A DNA stretch of 64,000 bases from Micavibrio sp. UBA6212 (GCA_002421905.1 DISK01000006.1:241021-305020), one strand, 5' to 3'; positions 37,601-47,005 are shown, numbered from the stretch's first letter. Notes: generated by a model from the letters alone, not told the origin. A program made the numbers and translations.

Positions 37601-40006
37601 TTGGTGGGAAGCTCTACCGATGACTTGGTTGGTTCTGGTGGTGTTACAGCTTTAGGTAATGGAAACTATGTGGTTGGAAGTGATAACTGGGATAATGGAG
37701 TGATCGCTGATGTTGGTGCTGCCACTTGGGTAGATGGGTCAACGGGGCTGACGGGCGCAGTTAGCGCAGCAAATTCCTTGATAGGGACAACCGCGTTCGA
37801 TTATGTCGGTTGGGGCGCAGTGGAAACTAGCGACAATAATTATGTGGTTATAAGCCCTGGATGGGGTAATGGTGGTATTGTATATGCTGGGGCGGTCACT
37901 TGGGCTGATGGATCAACGGGATTAGTGGGGGTTGTCTCGACGGCCAATTCTTTGGTCGGAACAACTAACGATTCATTTGTTGGTTCTGGTGGTGTTACTG
38001 CTTTAGATAATGGAAGCTATGTGGTTCTAAGTCCGGACTGGAACGATGGCGTAGGCACTAGTCTTGGTGCTGTGACATGGGTTAACCCATTAGTGAGTAC
38101 AGTAGGAACTGTGAGTGTGGCCAATTCTTTGGTCGGAACAACTAACGATTCATTTGTTGGTTCTGGTGGTGTTACTGCTTTAGGTAATGGAAACTATGTG
38201 GTTCTAAGCCCGGATTGGAACGATGGCGTAGGCACTAGCCTTGGTGCTGTGACGTGGGTCAACCCCTTGCTGAGTACGGCAGGAACTGTGAGTGCTGCGA
38301 ACTCTCTGATCGGCACAACTGACTTTGATCAGATCGGGAGTGATGGCGTTTACGTTTTAACAAATGGGAACTATCTGGTTGGAAGCCCAAATTGGGATAA
38401 TGGTGTAGCAACAGACGCAGGTGCGGCAACATGGGGGAGTGGCAATACAGGAACATTTGGTGCAGTGTCTTCTGCCAACTCATTGGTGGGGTCTTCTACC
38501 AACGATCAGATATCAGCCAGAGTGAATGATTGGGAAGGTGTAGAGCTTCCAAGCGGCAATGTTATCCTTGTGAACTTGGGATGGGATAATGGCGCAGCAA
38601 CAGATGCAGGAGCTGTGACATGGGTTGATGGTAATAATGGATCATTCGGCGTGATTGGGGCCTCAAACTCAGTTGTAGGAACTTATACAAACGATGTGCT
38701 GGGATGGAGAGATTGGGACCAACCCGTTCTTTCGAATGGTGATTATGCCTTGCATGCAGGCTACTGGAATAACTCATCCGGAGCGTTTATAATTATCGAT
38801 GGTGATCACGGAACATTCGGTGAAATTTCGTCTTATAACGCTATTTTGGGTACAAGTGGTATGTGGCCAAATTATAAGGATAATGACGATGAAATTAATG
38901 GTCGATACATAGTTGTTGATGGCGGAGGAAAAGTCTATTCGGTCGATTATTTATCTCAGGACAATATCGGTGATTTTAGCTCTTATAGCGATTTTGCCTC
39001 ATCTGATATTTCTCTTGACCCCGGTTTTATTACAAATGTTCTGAATGCTGGCACGTCTGTAACCTTGCAGGCGAGTAACGACATTACCCTGAGTGATGAT
39101 TTGATTGTCAATAATACGGGGGGGGATGGCGGAACACTGACCTTCCAGGCTGGTCGCAGCATCCTGCTTAATGCGGATATTTTCTCGGATAACGGAGATA
39201 TCAATCTGTTTGGGAATGAAGATTTTGCAACAGGAGTTGTGAATGCTCAGCGTGATGCGGGGGCTGCCGTGATTGCAATGGGTGCAGGAGCTTCGATTGA
39301 TGCTGGAACGGGAATTGTTACAATCCGTTTGGATGATGGAGCCGGAAAAACCAATAGCAGCTCTGGCGATATCAGCTTGCGTGATATTACCGCAGGTACC
39401 ATATTGGCACGAAACATGAACACGAGTGGCGATGTCATCCTGCAAAGTGGGACTCTCACCGCTACAGATGCAGGTGATGCGTTGACTTTGGTCTCTGGAC
39501 GTAATTTCATCAATAATAGTGGGCCAACATCTTTCTCTACACCATCAGGAAGATGGCTGGTTTATAGTACAACTCCTGCCGCGAATACGCTTGGTGGCCT
39601 TGTTGAGGATTTCAGCTTGTATTCTTGTGTTTACGGTGGATCTTGTCCGGCGCTACAGCTCAATAACGGTCTCCTTTACAGTTGGTCAGGAGTGACTCCC
39701 CCTCCACCATCCGGTTCACCTTCTGCGATTGAAATTAATCTTCCCGAAACGGTTGATTATATGTCCTTGGGTGGGTTCCTTAGAGATTTACAGGGTAAGG
39801 CTTCTATATCTCAAAACGCAGGGTTCTCTGACGAGCAGGCATTGGCACAAAATGGGGCAAATGAAAACCCGATGACGGTTGAGTTCTCATATGCTCATCA
39901 TCAGAAATCTATTACTGCAGGAGAGGAAGCAAGAGGGTCGTATATCTCTATTCACCCTTGGCTTAAAGAATTCCTATCCAACCCATTTGCTATGCTTCTA
40001 GAATAG
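34610..40006 (+). CDS. TpsA filamentous-hemagglutinin-like exoprotein with long repeat array
   Basis: Start taken at ATG 34610, giving a standard signal peptide (MKKLLLLSTSLTACSFLAF...ALA); ATG 34574 would add 12 residues. The mature protein is ~1770 residues. It begins with the TPS secretion domain (~residues 30-280), including 'IDWRSFNINNGETTQF' and the N-P-x-x-I-L-G and N-Q-S-G-I motifs, followed by beta-helix repeats to ~residue 510. From about base 36230 to 38880 there are ~15 repeats of 55-60 residues with the pattern G-A-V-T-W...S-A-N-S-L-V-G...D-x-V-G...L-x-N-G-N-Y-V-V...W-D-N-G. The C-terminal ~370 residues return to hemagglutinin-like sequence and a proline-rich turn. It is likely a secreted adhesin. 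The repeats resemble a family I recall as DUF5650, not verified. Confidence 0.9.
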   Translation: MKKLLLLSTSLTACSFLAFTSSIALANPEGGVVSAGTASIETSVGRVDVHQSSDKAVIDWRSFNINNGETTQFHQPGSSSLTVNRINDANPSQILGNLKANGNIVLINQSGISFGKDAVVDVGGLIATTSEIGNGDAMVGHMAFTASGNPDATISNAGKITAREAGLVGLVAPNVENSGIINARLGKIHLGSGDQYTLDLYGDGAISIQASDALQNQIVSNTGTLAADGGVIQVTAATGANLVSSLVQIDGELLAPSVSMGEGGKIIISGSDATNVSLTGTLNASGVQGGSISLSGHNVIQQGKLLANGTAGQGGSVDVRFKNAYLDSELSHVEAKGSTGQGGAISVKGDQGSRAFISGQYNVSSTNDKGGSVKITAADGDLKLFGAKVTSDGKLGGGLIEIGGEFQGGGTLEHAKTTSVNYSATLSADATDTGKGGEVIVWSDEETLFGGTVQARGGVNGGDGGQIEISSKDTMKIAGNATTTAAARMHGYVAGNLLLDPKNITIETGGIAGGISYFEFVDPNPDAGNFGTGFIGSGTTLLSNGNVVITDYNDDLMATNSGAAYLFNGNTGGLISTLTGSKINDMVGVNGATELSNGNYVILSGDWGNGATLQAGAVTWASAATGINGIVTSANSLVGSHADDAIGGWGIWTLDNGNYLVRGTRWNSSRGALTWGNGLGGTVGVVSSANSLVGSTSNDIVGDKVVLLENGNYVAVSSRWDNGAIANVGAVTWGNGLTGTTGVVTAANSLIGSSANDYVGGDQWGNIQVIGLDNGNYFVGSPYWDNSSMAATDAGALTWGNGLGGTVGAISSANSLVGTSNTDLIGYIGSELGNAIVRLVNGNYIAVQSGWDNGAATDAGAVTWLGDASFAMTGNISAANSLVGSSDNDMSNVEIATLSNGNYLVVTPDWDNGAATNAGAITWASGATGITGAISSGNSLVGGSADDQVGYDYIELANGNYVVMSSVWDNGAIVDAGAVTWASGTAGVTGVVSSTNSLVGSSTDDLVGSGGVTALGNGNYVVGSDNWDNGVIADVGAATWVDGSTGLTGAVSAANSLIGTTAFDYVGWGAVETSDNNYVVISPGWGNGGIVYAGAVTWADGSTGLVGVVSTANSLVGTTNDSFVGSGGVTALDNGSYVVLSPDWNDGVGTSLGAVTWVNPLVSTVGTVSVANSLVGTTNDSFVGSGGVTALGNGNYVVLSPDWNDGVGTSLGAVTWVNPLLSTAGTVSAANSLIGTTDFDQIGSDGVYVLTNGNYLVGSPNWDNGVATDAGAATWGSGNTGTFGAVSSANSLVGSSTNDQISARVNDWEGVELPSGNVILVNLGWDNGAATDAGAVTWVDGNNGSFGVIGASNSVVGTYTNDVLGWRDWDQPVLSNGDYALHAGYWNNSSGAFIIIDGDHGTFGEISSYNAILGTSGMWPNYKDNDDEINGRYIVVDGGGKVYSVDYLSQDNIGDFSSYSDFASSDISLDPGFITNVLNAGTSVTLQASNDITLSDDLIVNNTGGDGGTLTFQAGRSILLNADIFSDNGDINLFGNEDFATGVVNAQRDAGAAVIAMGAGASIDAGTGIVTIRLDDGAGKTNSSSGDISLRDITAGTILARNMNTSGDVILQSGTLTATDAGDALTLVSGRNFINNSGPTSFSTPSGRWLVYSTTPAANTLGGLVEDFSLYSCVYGGSCPALQLNNGLLYSWSGVTPPPPSGSPSAIEINLPETVDYMSLGGFLRDLQGKASISQNAGFSDEQALAQNGANENPMTVEFSYAHHQKSITAGEEARGSYISIHPWLKEFLSNPFAMLLE
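36230..38880 (+). repeat. Protein-coding tandem repeat array in TpsA
   Basis: About 15 in-frame units of roughly 165-190 bp, diverged in most copies. Two neighbours are nearly identical at DNA level: the blocks starting at 37942 and 38119 (period 177 bp) match over about 150 bases, implying a recent duplication or gene conversion. All copies keep the frame. Confidence 0.85.
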
Positions 40007-40209
40007 AAAAAAATCTTATGGTAGTTGTAGGAGATAATATCGAGGTCAAGATGCATATCGAGCCTACTTTTACGAGTTAGGTGCGACCTTAGCAACACCC
40101 TGCTATTCCGTCCAGCTTGTCCTGACGGGGTGCAGAGAGACGCAAAAACTATTCTCGGGAAAATTCCGACACGCGAAAAATAAGAAACGTAATAAACTTA
40201 ATGACTAGA
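40007..40209. other. Intergenic region, no gene seen
   Basis: 203 bases between tpsA and the tRNA. The longest frames are short and lack ribosome sites. There is no clear terminator after tpsA. It may contain the 3' processing region of the tRNA transcript (which reads leftward). Confidence 0.5.
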
Positions 40210-40284
40210 TGGCTGGGGCGGCTGGATTCGAACCAACGAATGCCGGTACCAAAAACCGGTGCCTTACCACTTGGCGACGCCCCA
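40210..40284 (-). tRNA. tRNA-Gln (anticodon TTG)
   Basis: On the minus strand the 75-base sequence has a 7-bp acceptor stem (TGGGGCG / CGCCCCA), a D-arm, an anticodon stem CCGGT / ACCGG with loop TTTTGGT (anticodon TTG), a T-arm with GGTTCGAATCC and an encoded GCCA end. It lies between tpsA and the hybrid kinase gene. No integrase or attachment duplication is visible next to it. Confidence 0.96.
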
Positions 40285-40348
40285 ATCCTCTAAAGCGAGC
40301 CAGAAACTACACAATTCAGAACTGGAACGCAAGATCAAAAATCGTAAA

Positions 40349-43300
40349 TTATTGTTTTTCTGCAAGCCATTGGGATAAATGACCTCTGGACATCGCGTAG
40401 GTCTCGCCCAGATGTTCCACATCGCTTTTGGCGGCGGCCAGTTGATCGTCCTTGGCGGCTGCTTCAATCGTGGAACACATGGAGCTTACAGTGCTGAAAC
40501 CGAAGTTTCCGGCCATTCCTTTAAGTTCATGGGCTCTGGCCTTAAGATCCTTGGTGTTGCCTTCCAGATAGGCCATGCCGATTGCGGCAATCAGCTCATC
40601 AGCTTTTTCATAAAACCCGACAAGAATATCCTGCATAACCTCAGGTGGGAGGCCTGTCGTCAGGGATTTGAGCATTTCCTCATCCAGCCCATAAGCGGCC
40701 ACGGAATTTGGATCAAGCTCGGTTTGATCCATAGATTTTTTCTGGCCTTCTTGCTCTTCGAATTTACGAACCGCCATAGCAAAAGAATCTTCATCCTCAT
40801 CAAGATCCACATCGTCAAGGCCAAGAAAGCTGACATCTGTTTCGATCAGGGAATGGTCTTCAGTGGAGGACGTGGGCTCAATTTGTTCCACGGTTACAAA
40901 TGGGTCAATTTCATCTGCGGACATGGTTAGATTTTCAGGTACATCGTAAGTCTCTTCTAAAGATGAAGAAGAGGGAAGGTCATCTCCTTGTTTTGGGAGC
41001 CGCAGCCCCTCTGCCGGAGGGAGAGCATCCGTAGAAATCAAATCCAGATTCCATTGGAACGGAAACTTGTGATCGGCCTTGTGCATCAATTCGGACAGTT
41101 TCTCGAGCGTAATAGGTTTTGGTGCAAAATCATTCATACCCGAGGCAATATAGGCCTTTATATCATCATCACCGACATTTCCCGAAAGAGCTGCAATAGG
41201 AATCGCAGACTTGTTTGTCAGATTGAGGTTTCTGATTTTCCGGGTCACTTCCATACCATTCATATCAGGAAGCTCAATATCCATCAGAATTAAGTCGAAA
41301 TGATTTTGAGAGAGGAGCGAAAGCGCTTCCTGTCCTGTGCTGGCGGTTTTGTATCCACCCCCGAGTTTTGAAATAAATCCTGCCAGAACTTTTTGATTGA
41401 TGCCGTTATCATCCACAATCAAGATATGCAGATGTTTGGAGAATCCTTGAGATAAAGACTCTGAAATTTCTTGTTGAGCTGCACCGGATTGGTCATCCAG
41501 ATCTTCCTCGCCGCTTGGCAAATTCAAGGTAAAGAAGAAAGTACTACCTTCCCCTTCTTTACTGCTAATGCTGATGCCACCACCCATTGTCTCGATCAGG
41601 CGTTTACAAATAGCTAGACCGAGGCCTGTTCCCCCATATTTGCGGTTAATGCTGGTATTGGCTTGAGAGAAGGGCATAAAGAGTTTTCTCTGTGCTTCCG
41701 GACTAATACCGATACCTGAATCCTGAACGGCAAAGTAAAGCTGATATATACCTTGCGCGGCCAGCTCATCACTGGTGAGATTGCGCAGGCGTAAATAAAC
41801 AGCGCCTTTGCCTGTGAATTTAATGGCATTATTCAAAAGGTTGAGAATGACCTGACGTAAACGGGTTGGGTCACATTTGATCCATGTCGGAACAGTAGGG
41901 TCCAACTCCAGAATTAAATCAACATTTTTGGACGCAGCATGTCCGCTCATCAACGTATGAATGCTACGGGCAAGGCGCCGTATATCACAGTTGAGAATCT
42001 CGAGCTCCATTTTTCCGCTTTCAATCTTCTCATAATCCAGAATGTCATTCAGCAACGCCAACATGGCATCACCGGAATCTTTAATGGTTGAAACATATTC
42101 CCTTTGTTCTTTTGTGATATGTGTATCTTGCAATAACCGGATCATGCCCATAATACCAGTCATCGGGGTGCGGATCTCATGGCTCACAATCGCCAGAAAT
42201 GCCGATTTAGCCCGATTGGCTTCGTCGGCGGCCTCTTTGGATTTGCGCATTTCTTCGGTTTGTCGTGCAGTTTGCAACTGCATCTCTGCCATATTCTGAC
42301 GTTCTTTTTCAAGAACCTGAATCAGGCGCTTATGTTCAGAAAGTTCCTTGGCCTCTTTGAGAGGAGAGGATTCTATTGAGTTTCTATCATCTTCATAAGA
42401 GTCATTCTTGACGATCAAGTTTCTTAGAGTTGTTCCGGATTCTTTGCGTCCACTTGAAAAAAGGGCGGACGAAAGAATAGATAGGCATAGAAAGATTTCA
42501 CCCATCATCAGATTAAAAGAATTATCCGCCATAAATCCTAAAGATATGATCGCAATCCATAGCACCATCAACCCGAGAAATAGAGAGGATGTTGCAAGAC
42601 AAAGTAGTTCGGTGCGGCGCCCTGCGATGATAAAAGGCCATGTAGAGAAAGTGATCAATATGCAGGATAGTCCAAGCGGCATATAGAGTAAAAATGCGGA
42701 GAGGCTTGGAGCAGGATGCATCAGGATTAGCCCTGTGATCGAAGAAATCATGAATAGGCAGGCTGCCCCAATAATTAACGCAGGAGGCAAATCATCTCTT
42801 GCTCCTGGCGATGTCCATAAAGCCCCCAACAACAAAAACGGAATAAATGTCCATGTCAACGGAATGAGCATATCGTTCTCTATAATATCAACGTAGAGAA
42901 AGGTCGTAACCAGTTGGTGCTGGATAAAAATCAAAAACCAGATGATGGCTAAAAAGACATAGGACGTATTGCGCGTGGCCTTAAAGATTGCCAGAAGCGA
43001 AATGAAACCAGCAAGTGATAGCGCCGTCACAATCCACTCTTTCCAGATTTGGAAAGGGGTTTCTGTGCGGGGATTGATAATTTCTGGTGATAAGATAGTC
43101 AAAATTGCCGGAGGGCTTTTAACATAGGCAACTATATAAGTTGTATTTTGGGATAATGCTTCGATTCGGAAAGTTTGCGGAACAATTTTTGATGGATGGT
43201 TGAGCGTATCCGTCTGATACATATATTTATCAGTGGCCATATTAAAGATGGAGAAGGTTTTGAGAGTTGAATAACGTCCCTCGAATTGTGTTCCGAAGCT

Positions 43301-43807
43301 AAGCTTCCAGTTGGTGAAGTCGCTGATACTTGAAATAGGAAAAACCAGCCATGCCGACGTCCCTTTGTATCCCATATTATAGTGGTCTGAAGTCCAGATA
43401 TACTCAGTTAGCTTTCCTGTGCGAATAATTGTTGCGACCTGCATTTTTGATATGGATTGTTTGGGATCTTCAATCACATAAAAGCGGTTTTTCAGTTTGA
43501 GTTGCTCTGTAAAGTCACTCAGGATCGCGCCTGAATATTGCACGGAAGAAGGCGCCGCCACAGCTTTCGTTGAAGAATATGGGCGGAGCGCATTGGGCGT
43601 GCCCATTTGAGCAAACTGAGCAGAATGGACATCCTCGTTTGACTGTGTTGTGGAGATGATTTGTGATAGAGCGGGGGAACAGTCCCCGATAAATACCCAG
43701 AAAATAAATAGCGCACAAAGGCATGCAACAAAGGAACGTTGCTTGGAGTGCAACGATTTATAAATGGAACTGGATGTCAAAGCGTGATGATATATATGGT
43801 GATACAT
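40349..43807 (-). CDS. Hybrid sensor histidine kinase with 7TM sensor, receiver and Hpt domains
   Basis: A 1152-residue kinase. After one N-terminal helix comes a periplasmic sensor of 7TMR-DISM extracellular type (~residues 85-240, 'TGKLTEYIWTSDHYNMGYKGTSAWLVFPI'), then seven membrane helices (~250-450), a coiled coil, the kinase core with phosphorylated H543 in HEIRTP, ATP-binding N, G1 and G2 boxes (NLLNNAIKF, GTGLGLAI), a receiver with phospho-acceptor D843 (LMDIELPDMNG), an acidic linker and a C-terminal Hpt domain with H1093 (ARAHELKGMAGNFG). This is the full BarA/ArcB-like phosphorelay layout. No response regulator lies nearby. DISM sensors may bind carbohydrates; the ligand here is unknown. 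Confidence 0.94.
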   Translation of the reverse strand: MYHHIYHHALTSSSIYKSLHSKQRSFVACLCALFIFWVFIGDCSPALSQIISTTQSNEDVHSAQFAQMGTPNALRPYSSTKAVAAPSSVQYSGAILSDFTEQLKLKNRFYVIEDPKQSISKMQVATIIRTGKLTEYIWTSDHYNMGYKGTSAWLVFPISSISDFTNWKLSFGTQFEGRYSTLKTFSIFNMATDKYMYQTDTLNHPSKIVPQTFRIEALSQNTTYIVAYVKSPPAILTILSPEIINPRTETPFQIWKEWIVTALSLAGFISLLAIFKATRNTSYVFLAIIWFLIFIQHQLVTTFLYVDIIENDMLIPLTWTFIPFLLLGALWTSPGARDDLPPALIIGAACLFMISSITGLILMHPAPSLSAFLLYMPLGLSCILITFSTWPFIIAGRRTELLCLATSSLFLGLMVLWIAIISLGFMADNSFNLMMGEIFLCLSILSSALFSSGRKESGTTLRNLIVKNDSYEDDRNSIESSPLKEAKELSEHKRLIQVLEKERQNMAEMQLQTARQTEEMRKSKEAADEANRAKSAFLAIVSHEIRTPMTGIMGMIRLLQDTHITKEQREYVSTIKDSGDAMLALLNDILDYEKIESGKMELEILNCDIRRLARSIHTLMSGHAASKNVDLILELDPTVPTWIKCDPTRLRQVILNLLNNAIKFTGKGAVYLRLRNLTSDELAAQGIYQLYFAVQDSGIGISPEAQRKLFMPFSQANTSINRKYGGTGLGLAICKRLIETMGGGISISSKEGEGSTFFFTLNLPSGEEDLDDQSGAAQQEISESLSQGFSKHLHILIVDDNGINQKVLAGFISKLGGGYKTASTGQEALSLLSQNHFDLILMDIELPDMNGMEVTRKIRNLNLTNKSAIPIAALSGNVGDDDIKAYIASGMNDFAPKPITLEKLSELMHKADHKFPFQWNLDLISTDALPPAEGLRLPKQGDDLPSSSSLEETYDVPENLTMSADEIDPFVTVEQIEPTSSTEDHSLIETDVSFLGLDDVDLDEDEDSFAMAVRKFEEQEGQKKSMDQTELDPNSVAAYGLDEEMLKSLTTGLPPEVMQDILVGFYEKADELIAAIGMAYLEGNTKDLKARAHELKGMAGNFGFSTVSSMCSTIEAAAKDDQLAAAKSDVEHLGETYAMSRGHLSQWLAEKQ

Positions 43808-43962
43808 GCGTATAACGCGCCTGATAATGGATGGATAAATAAGAAATTGTTTAGTCTAGGCCTGTCTTGCAAACAGATAGTTTGGGAAAACGTCTCCAAA
43901 ATATCCTCTGCCCCAAACTATACCTTGTGACAAAAACATTAATAATGAGTATATGAGGAGGG

Positions 43963-44589
43963 TTAGAGCACTGAGGATATTTTATTTTTCAGAATGTCGT
44001 TTGCCAATAGGCGAACAGCCTCTGGATAAGCAAGATGTTCTTGTTCCAGAACACGTTCTGCAAGACTCTCCGGGGTATCACCGGGAAGAACAGGAACGCG
44101 GCGCTGCAAGATAATTTCACCTTCATCTACACCTTCGGTGACATAATGGATGGTGCATCCTGCCTCGGTTTCACCGGCTTCAATAGCACGTTTATGCGTG
44201 TGAAGGCCCTTGAATTTTGGCAACAAAGAGGGATGGATATTGATAAGGCGGCGCCCCCATACTGATATAAAGACAGGCGTTAGAATACGCATAAACCCAG
44301 CCTGACAAACCAGATCAATGTCATAATCTTTCATAGCATTTAGCATGGCGTGTTCAAAATCTTCCCGCGTTGCAAAATCTTTATGCGGAATAACGGAAAC
44401 CGGTATTCCTGCTTGTCTGGCGCGTTCAATTCCATAGACATTCGGAATATTGCATAAGACAAGGCGAATTTCAGCAGGATAGTCCGGTGATTTCGAGGCA
44501 TCAATTAGGGATTGAAGGTTGCTGCCACGACCTGAAATTAAAACAGCCAGTCCGATCTTGTCCTTATTTGAGGAAAGGGGCTGAGGCAT
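43963..44589 (-). CDS. purN: Phosphoribosylglycinamide formyltransferase
   Basis: About 208 residues from ATG 44589, one base after the purM stop; the longer frame to 44685 lies inside purM. PurN transfers a formyl group from 10-formyl-THF to GAR in purine synthesis. It shows the ISGRGSNLQSLIDA loop, the 'AGFMRILTPVF' segment, 'INIHPSLLPKFKGLHTH' with the catalytic His, and 'GCTIHYVTEGVDEGEIILQ' with the catalytic Asp. It is in an operon with purM, the common proteobacterial order. Confidence 0.96.
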   Translation of the reverse strand: MPQPLSSNKDKIGLAVLISGRGSNLQSLIDASKSPDYPAEIRLVLCNIPNVYGIERARQAGIPVSVIPHKDFATREDFEHAMLNAMKDYDIDLVCQAGFMRILTPVFISVWGRRLINIHPSLLPKFKGLHTHKRAIEAGETEAGCTIHYVTEGVDEGEIILQRRVPVLPGDTPESLAERVLEQEHLAYPEAVRLLANDILKNKISSVL

Positions 44590-44590
44590 A

Positions 44591-45652
44591 TTAGTTCCAG
44601 TTTTCTTCCATATGATGGATATGAACGCGGGTTTCGCGGGGGCTGGAAAGAATTTTCCCAATCGGAAACACGGTTTCTCCGGCATCGGTCAGAAGCTTTA
44701 TAACTTCAGAAACATCGGCATCACGGACAATTGCTACCATACCAATTCCACAATTGAGGGTACGGGCCAGATCTTCATTTCCAATCTGTCCGGCTTGCTT
44801 TAACCAGCGGAAAACAGGCGGCAACTCCCAAGCGGATGCATCCAGATCAATAGCAAGGCCTTCGGGGATGACGCGGGGAATATTTTCGAGTAGGCCCCCC
44901 CCTGTGATATTGGCCAGACCTTTAATCAGGGAGGTGTTTTGAGCCAAAGGCAACAGGGATTTGATATAAATACGGGTTGGAATTAGAACCTCATCCGAAA
45001 TCTTACGATCCGTATCGTAAGGTAGGGGGCATTGATAGGTAAGCGATTGATCGGCGATCAATTTTCTAACGAGAGAAAAACCATTGGAATGAAGCCCGCT
45101 GGCTGCAAGACCAAGGACAATATCTCCCTCATGAATATGCTCGCCAGTCAGCATTTTATCGCGTTCTACCGCCCCAACTGTAAATCCGGCGAGGTCATAA
45201 TCACCTTCGGCATACATGCTGGGCATTTCAGCGGTTTCTCCGCCAATCAAGGCGCATCCGGCCTGACGGCACCCTTCGGCGATGCCTGATACGACATCTG
45301 CGGCAACATCGACATTGAGTTTGGATGATGCAAAGTAATCAAGAAAGAACAAAGGTTCCGCCCCTTGAACGATCAGATCATTGACACACATTGCTACCAA
45401 ATCAATTCCAACAGTATTATGGATATTACAGTCAATAGCTACACGGATCTTGGTGCCGACGCCGTCTGTGGAAGAGACAATCACTGGATCTTGGTATCCG
45501 GCGGCTTTCACATCGAATAATGCGCCAAAACCACCCAGACCGCCCATGATTCCAGCGCGATGCGTAGATTTTGCCATAGGTTTTATTCTTTCGACCAAGG
45601 CATCGCCCGCTTCGATATCAACGCCGGAGTCTTTATATGCGCTCTGTTTCAT
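44591..45652 (-). CDS. purM: Phosphoribosylformylglycinamidine cyclo-ligase
   Basis: About 353 residues. ATG 45652 is chosen because the AAAGG site lies 11 bases before it and only 2 before ATG 45661. PurM closes the imidazole ring of FGAM to AIR using ATP. Motifs: 'GGFGALFDVK', 'VSSTDGVGTKIRVA' (ATP binding), 'GGETAEMPSMY', 'GLHSNGFSLVRK' and 'NITGGGLLENIPRVIP'. It is the first gene of purM-purN and is divergent from the DUF2066 gene, an arrangement common in alphaproteobacteria. Confidence 0.97.
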   Translation of the reverse strand: MKQSAYKDSGVDIEAGDALVERIKPMAKSTHRAGIMGGLGGFGALFDVKAAGYQDPVIVSSTDGVGTKIRVAIDCNIHNTVGIDLVAMCVNDLIVQGAEPLFFLDYFASSKLNVDVAADVVSGIAEGCRQAGCALIGGETAEMPSMYAEGDYDLAGFTVGAVERDKMLTGEHIHEGDIVLGLAASGLHSNGFSLVRKLIADQSLTYQCPLPYDTDRKISDEVLIPTRIYIKSLLPLAQNTSLIKGLANITGGGLLENIPRVIPEGLAIDLDASAWELPPVFRWLKQAGQIGNEDLARTLNCGIGMVAIVRDADVSEVIKLLTDAGETVFPIGKILSSPRETRVHIHHMEENWN

Positions 45653-45748
45653 TGAAAACATGGCCTTTCTATTATAAACAGGTCAGGTATAAACAGGCCA
45701 GTTCCTAAAACATGACCTTTGATAACCACATTATTTAGACGTTTTGCC

Positions 45749-46993
45749 ATGAGCCGTATAGCATTTTCTCTTCTTCTGACTGCAATTTTTCTTATGCTCC
45801 CCATCAAAGGGGGGGCTCAGGCACAAACTTCGTATAACCCGTACGAAGTTCGTAATGTCGCCGTTGATGTGACGGATACCAGTTCGGTCAAGGCACGAGA
45901 TAAGGCTTTTATAGAAGCGCAGAACAAAGCGTTCGCTCAACTGTCCTCCCGTATGGGGTATGGAGATCGTCCATCCCCATCACAAGATATGATTGCCAGT
46001 ATGGTTCAGGATTTTGAAATAGAAAAGGAACAACTTTCGACCAAACGTTATCTGGGCAGTTTTACCATCAGGTTTCGCCCATCGGCTATTAACGGATATT
46101 TTGGCCAGAATATTGCGAGATCACCCGAAGCCGCTTTGGAAAATGAGGGGGTAAAATCTTCGAAATTGTTGATCCTGCCTTTTACGGTAGATGCTTCTGG
46201 CACGTCCTTATGGAATAAGGAACGTAATTATTTATGGCAGGCTTTGATGAAAAATCCGACCTTGCCGGCCACGGGGATGATCTTGCCACAGGGTAATATC
46301 TCCGATCAAACAGATGTCTGGGAAAAGAATCCGAATTTGTTGTCCATGTCCTCTATTCGAAAGATCAGGGAACGGTACGGCATGGATGAAGTCGTGGTTG
46401 TAGATATCCGCTCTGGCGGCAAAGCGAATCCGGACACATCTTTTCTGGATATGTACCGCACCGATCTGGGAAGGGTCGAGCTGGTCAAAACTATTCCGAT
46501 TTCAAACGCCTCTGCTTCGACGGAGGGGACAATCTACACCAGAGGCGCACAAATGATCGTCGATGCTCTGGGTGGTCAATGGAAACCTGTTGACTACCAG
46601 AACAGAAATGTCCAACAACAAAATGATGCTATTGATGTCGATAGACAGCCAGAGGATAAGATAGAAAATCCGGCTACTACAACTGGAAACACGACCTCTC
46701 CGTATCAGCAAACCTACCAGAACCCATCTGTGCCTCCTACAACCCCTTCATTTTCCATGACCGGAGCAACGCGGATCAGGGCCGTTTATAACAGTATTCC
46801 GGAATGGAGTATGTTACAGAGTTTCCTGAAAAATTCATCATCGGTTGATCAGTATAAGATTGTCTCGGTCAAAGTGCATGAGGCTGAACTGGATGTCTCA
46901 TATAAAGATTGGGCGGCTTTCCAATCAGAATTGTTTGCCAAAGGATATAAAATCCAGCCTCTTGGTAATGGATCATACCGGATTTATCGCTAA
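45749..46993 (+). CDS. DUF2066 family exported protein
   Basis: About 414 residues from ATG 45749, which begins a clear signal peptide (MSRIAFSLLLTAIFLMLP...AQA); the frame start at TTG 45719 is less likely. The mature part has the DUF2066 region ('VRNVAVDVTDTSSVKARDKAFIEAQNKAF'), a Thr/Asn/Gln-rich linker around residues 290-340 and a C-terminal domain. The function is unknown; the family is periplasmic and in alphaproteobacteria is regularly found upstream of an AI-2E-type permease and hdaA, as here. Confidence 0.88.
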   Translation: MSRIAFSLLLTAIFLMLPIKGGAQAQTSYNPYEVRNVAVDVTDTSSVKARDKAFIEAQNKAFAQLSSRMGYGDRPSPSQDMIASMVQDFEIEKEQLSTKRYLGSFTIRFRPSAINGYFGQNIARSPEAALENEGVKSSKLLILPFTVDASGTSLWNKERNYLWQALMKNPTLPATGMILPQGNISDQTDVWEKNPNLLSMSSIRKIRERYGMDEVVVVDIRSGGKANPDTSFLDMYRTDLGRVELVKTIPISNASASTEGTIYTRGAQMIVDALGGQWKPVDYQNRNVQQQNDAIDVDRQPEDKIENPATTTGNTTSPYQQTYQNPSVPPTTPSFSMTGATRIRAVYNSIPEWSMLQSFLKNSSSVDQYKIVSVKVHEAELDVSYKDWAAFQSELFAKGYKIQPLGNGSYRIYR

Positions 46994-47005
46994 AGGAGAA
47001 TTTTC

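Noticed and set aside
36230..38880. Periodic repeats that could suggest a CRISPR or other DNA-level array
   Set aside because: All units keep one reading frame in a large TPS exoprotein and are much longer than CRISPR repeats; the period reflects protein repeats.
40210..40284. tRNA-Gln as an integration site for a genomic island
   Set aside because: No integrase, direct repeat of the tRNA 3' end or compositional break is seen on either side.
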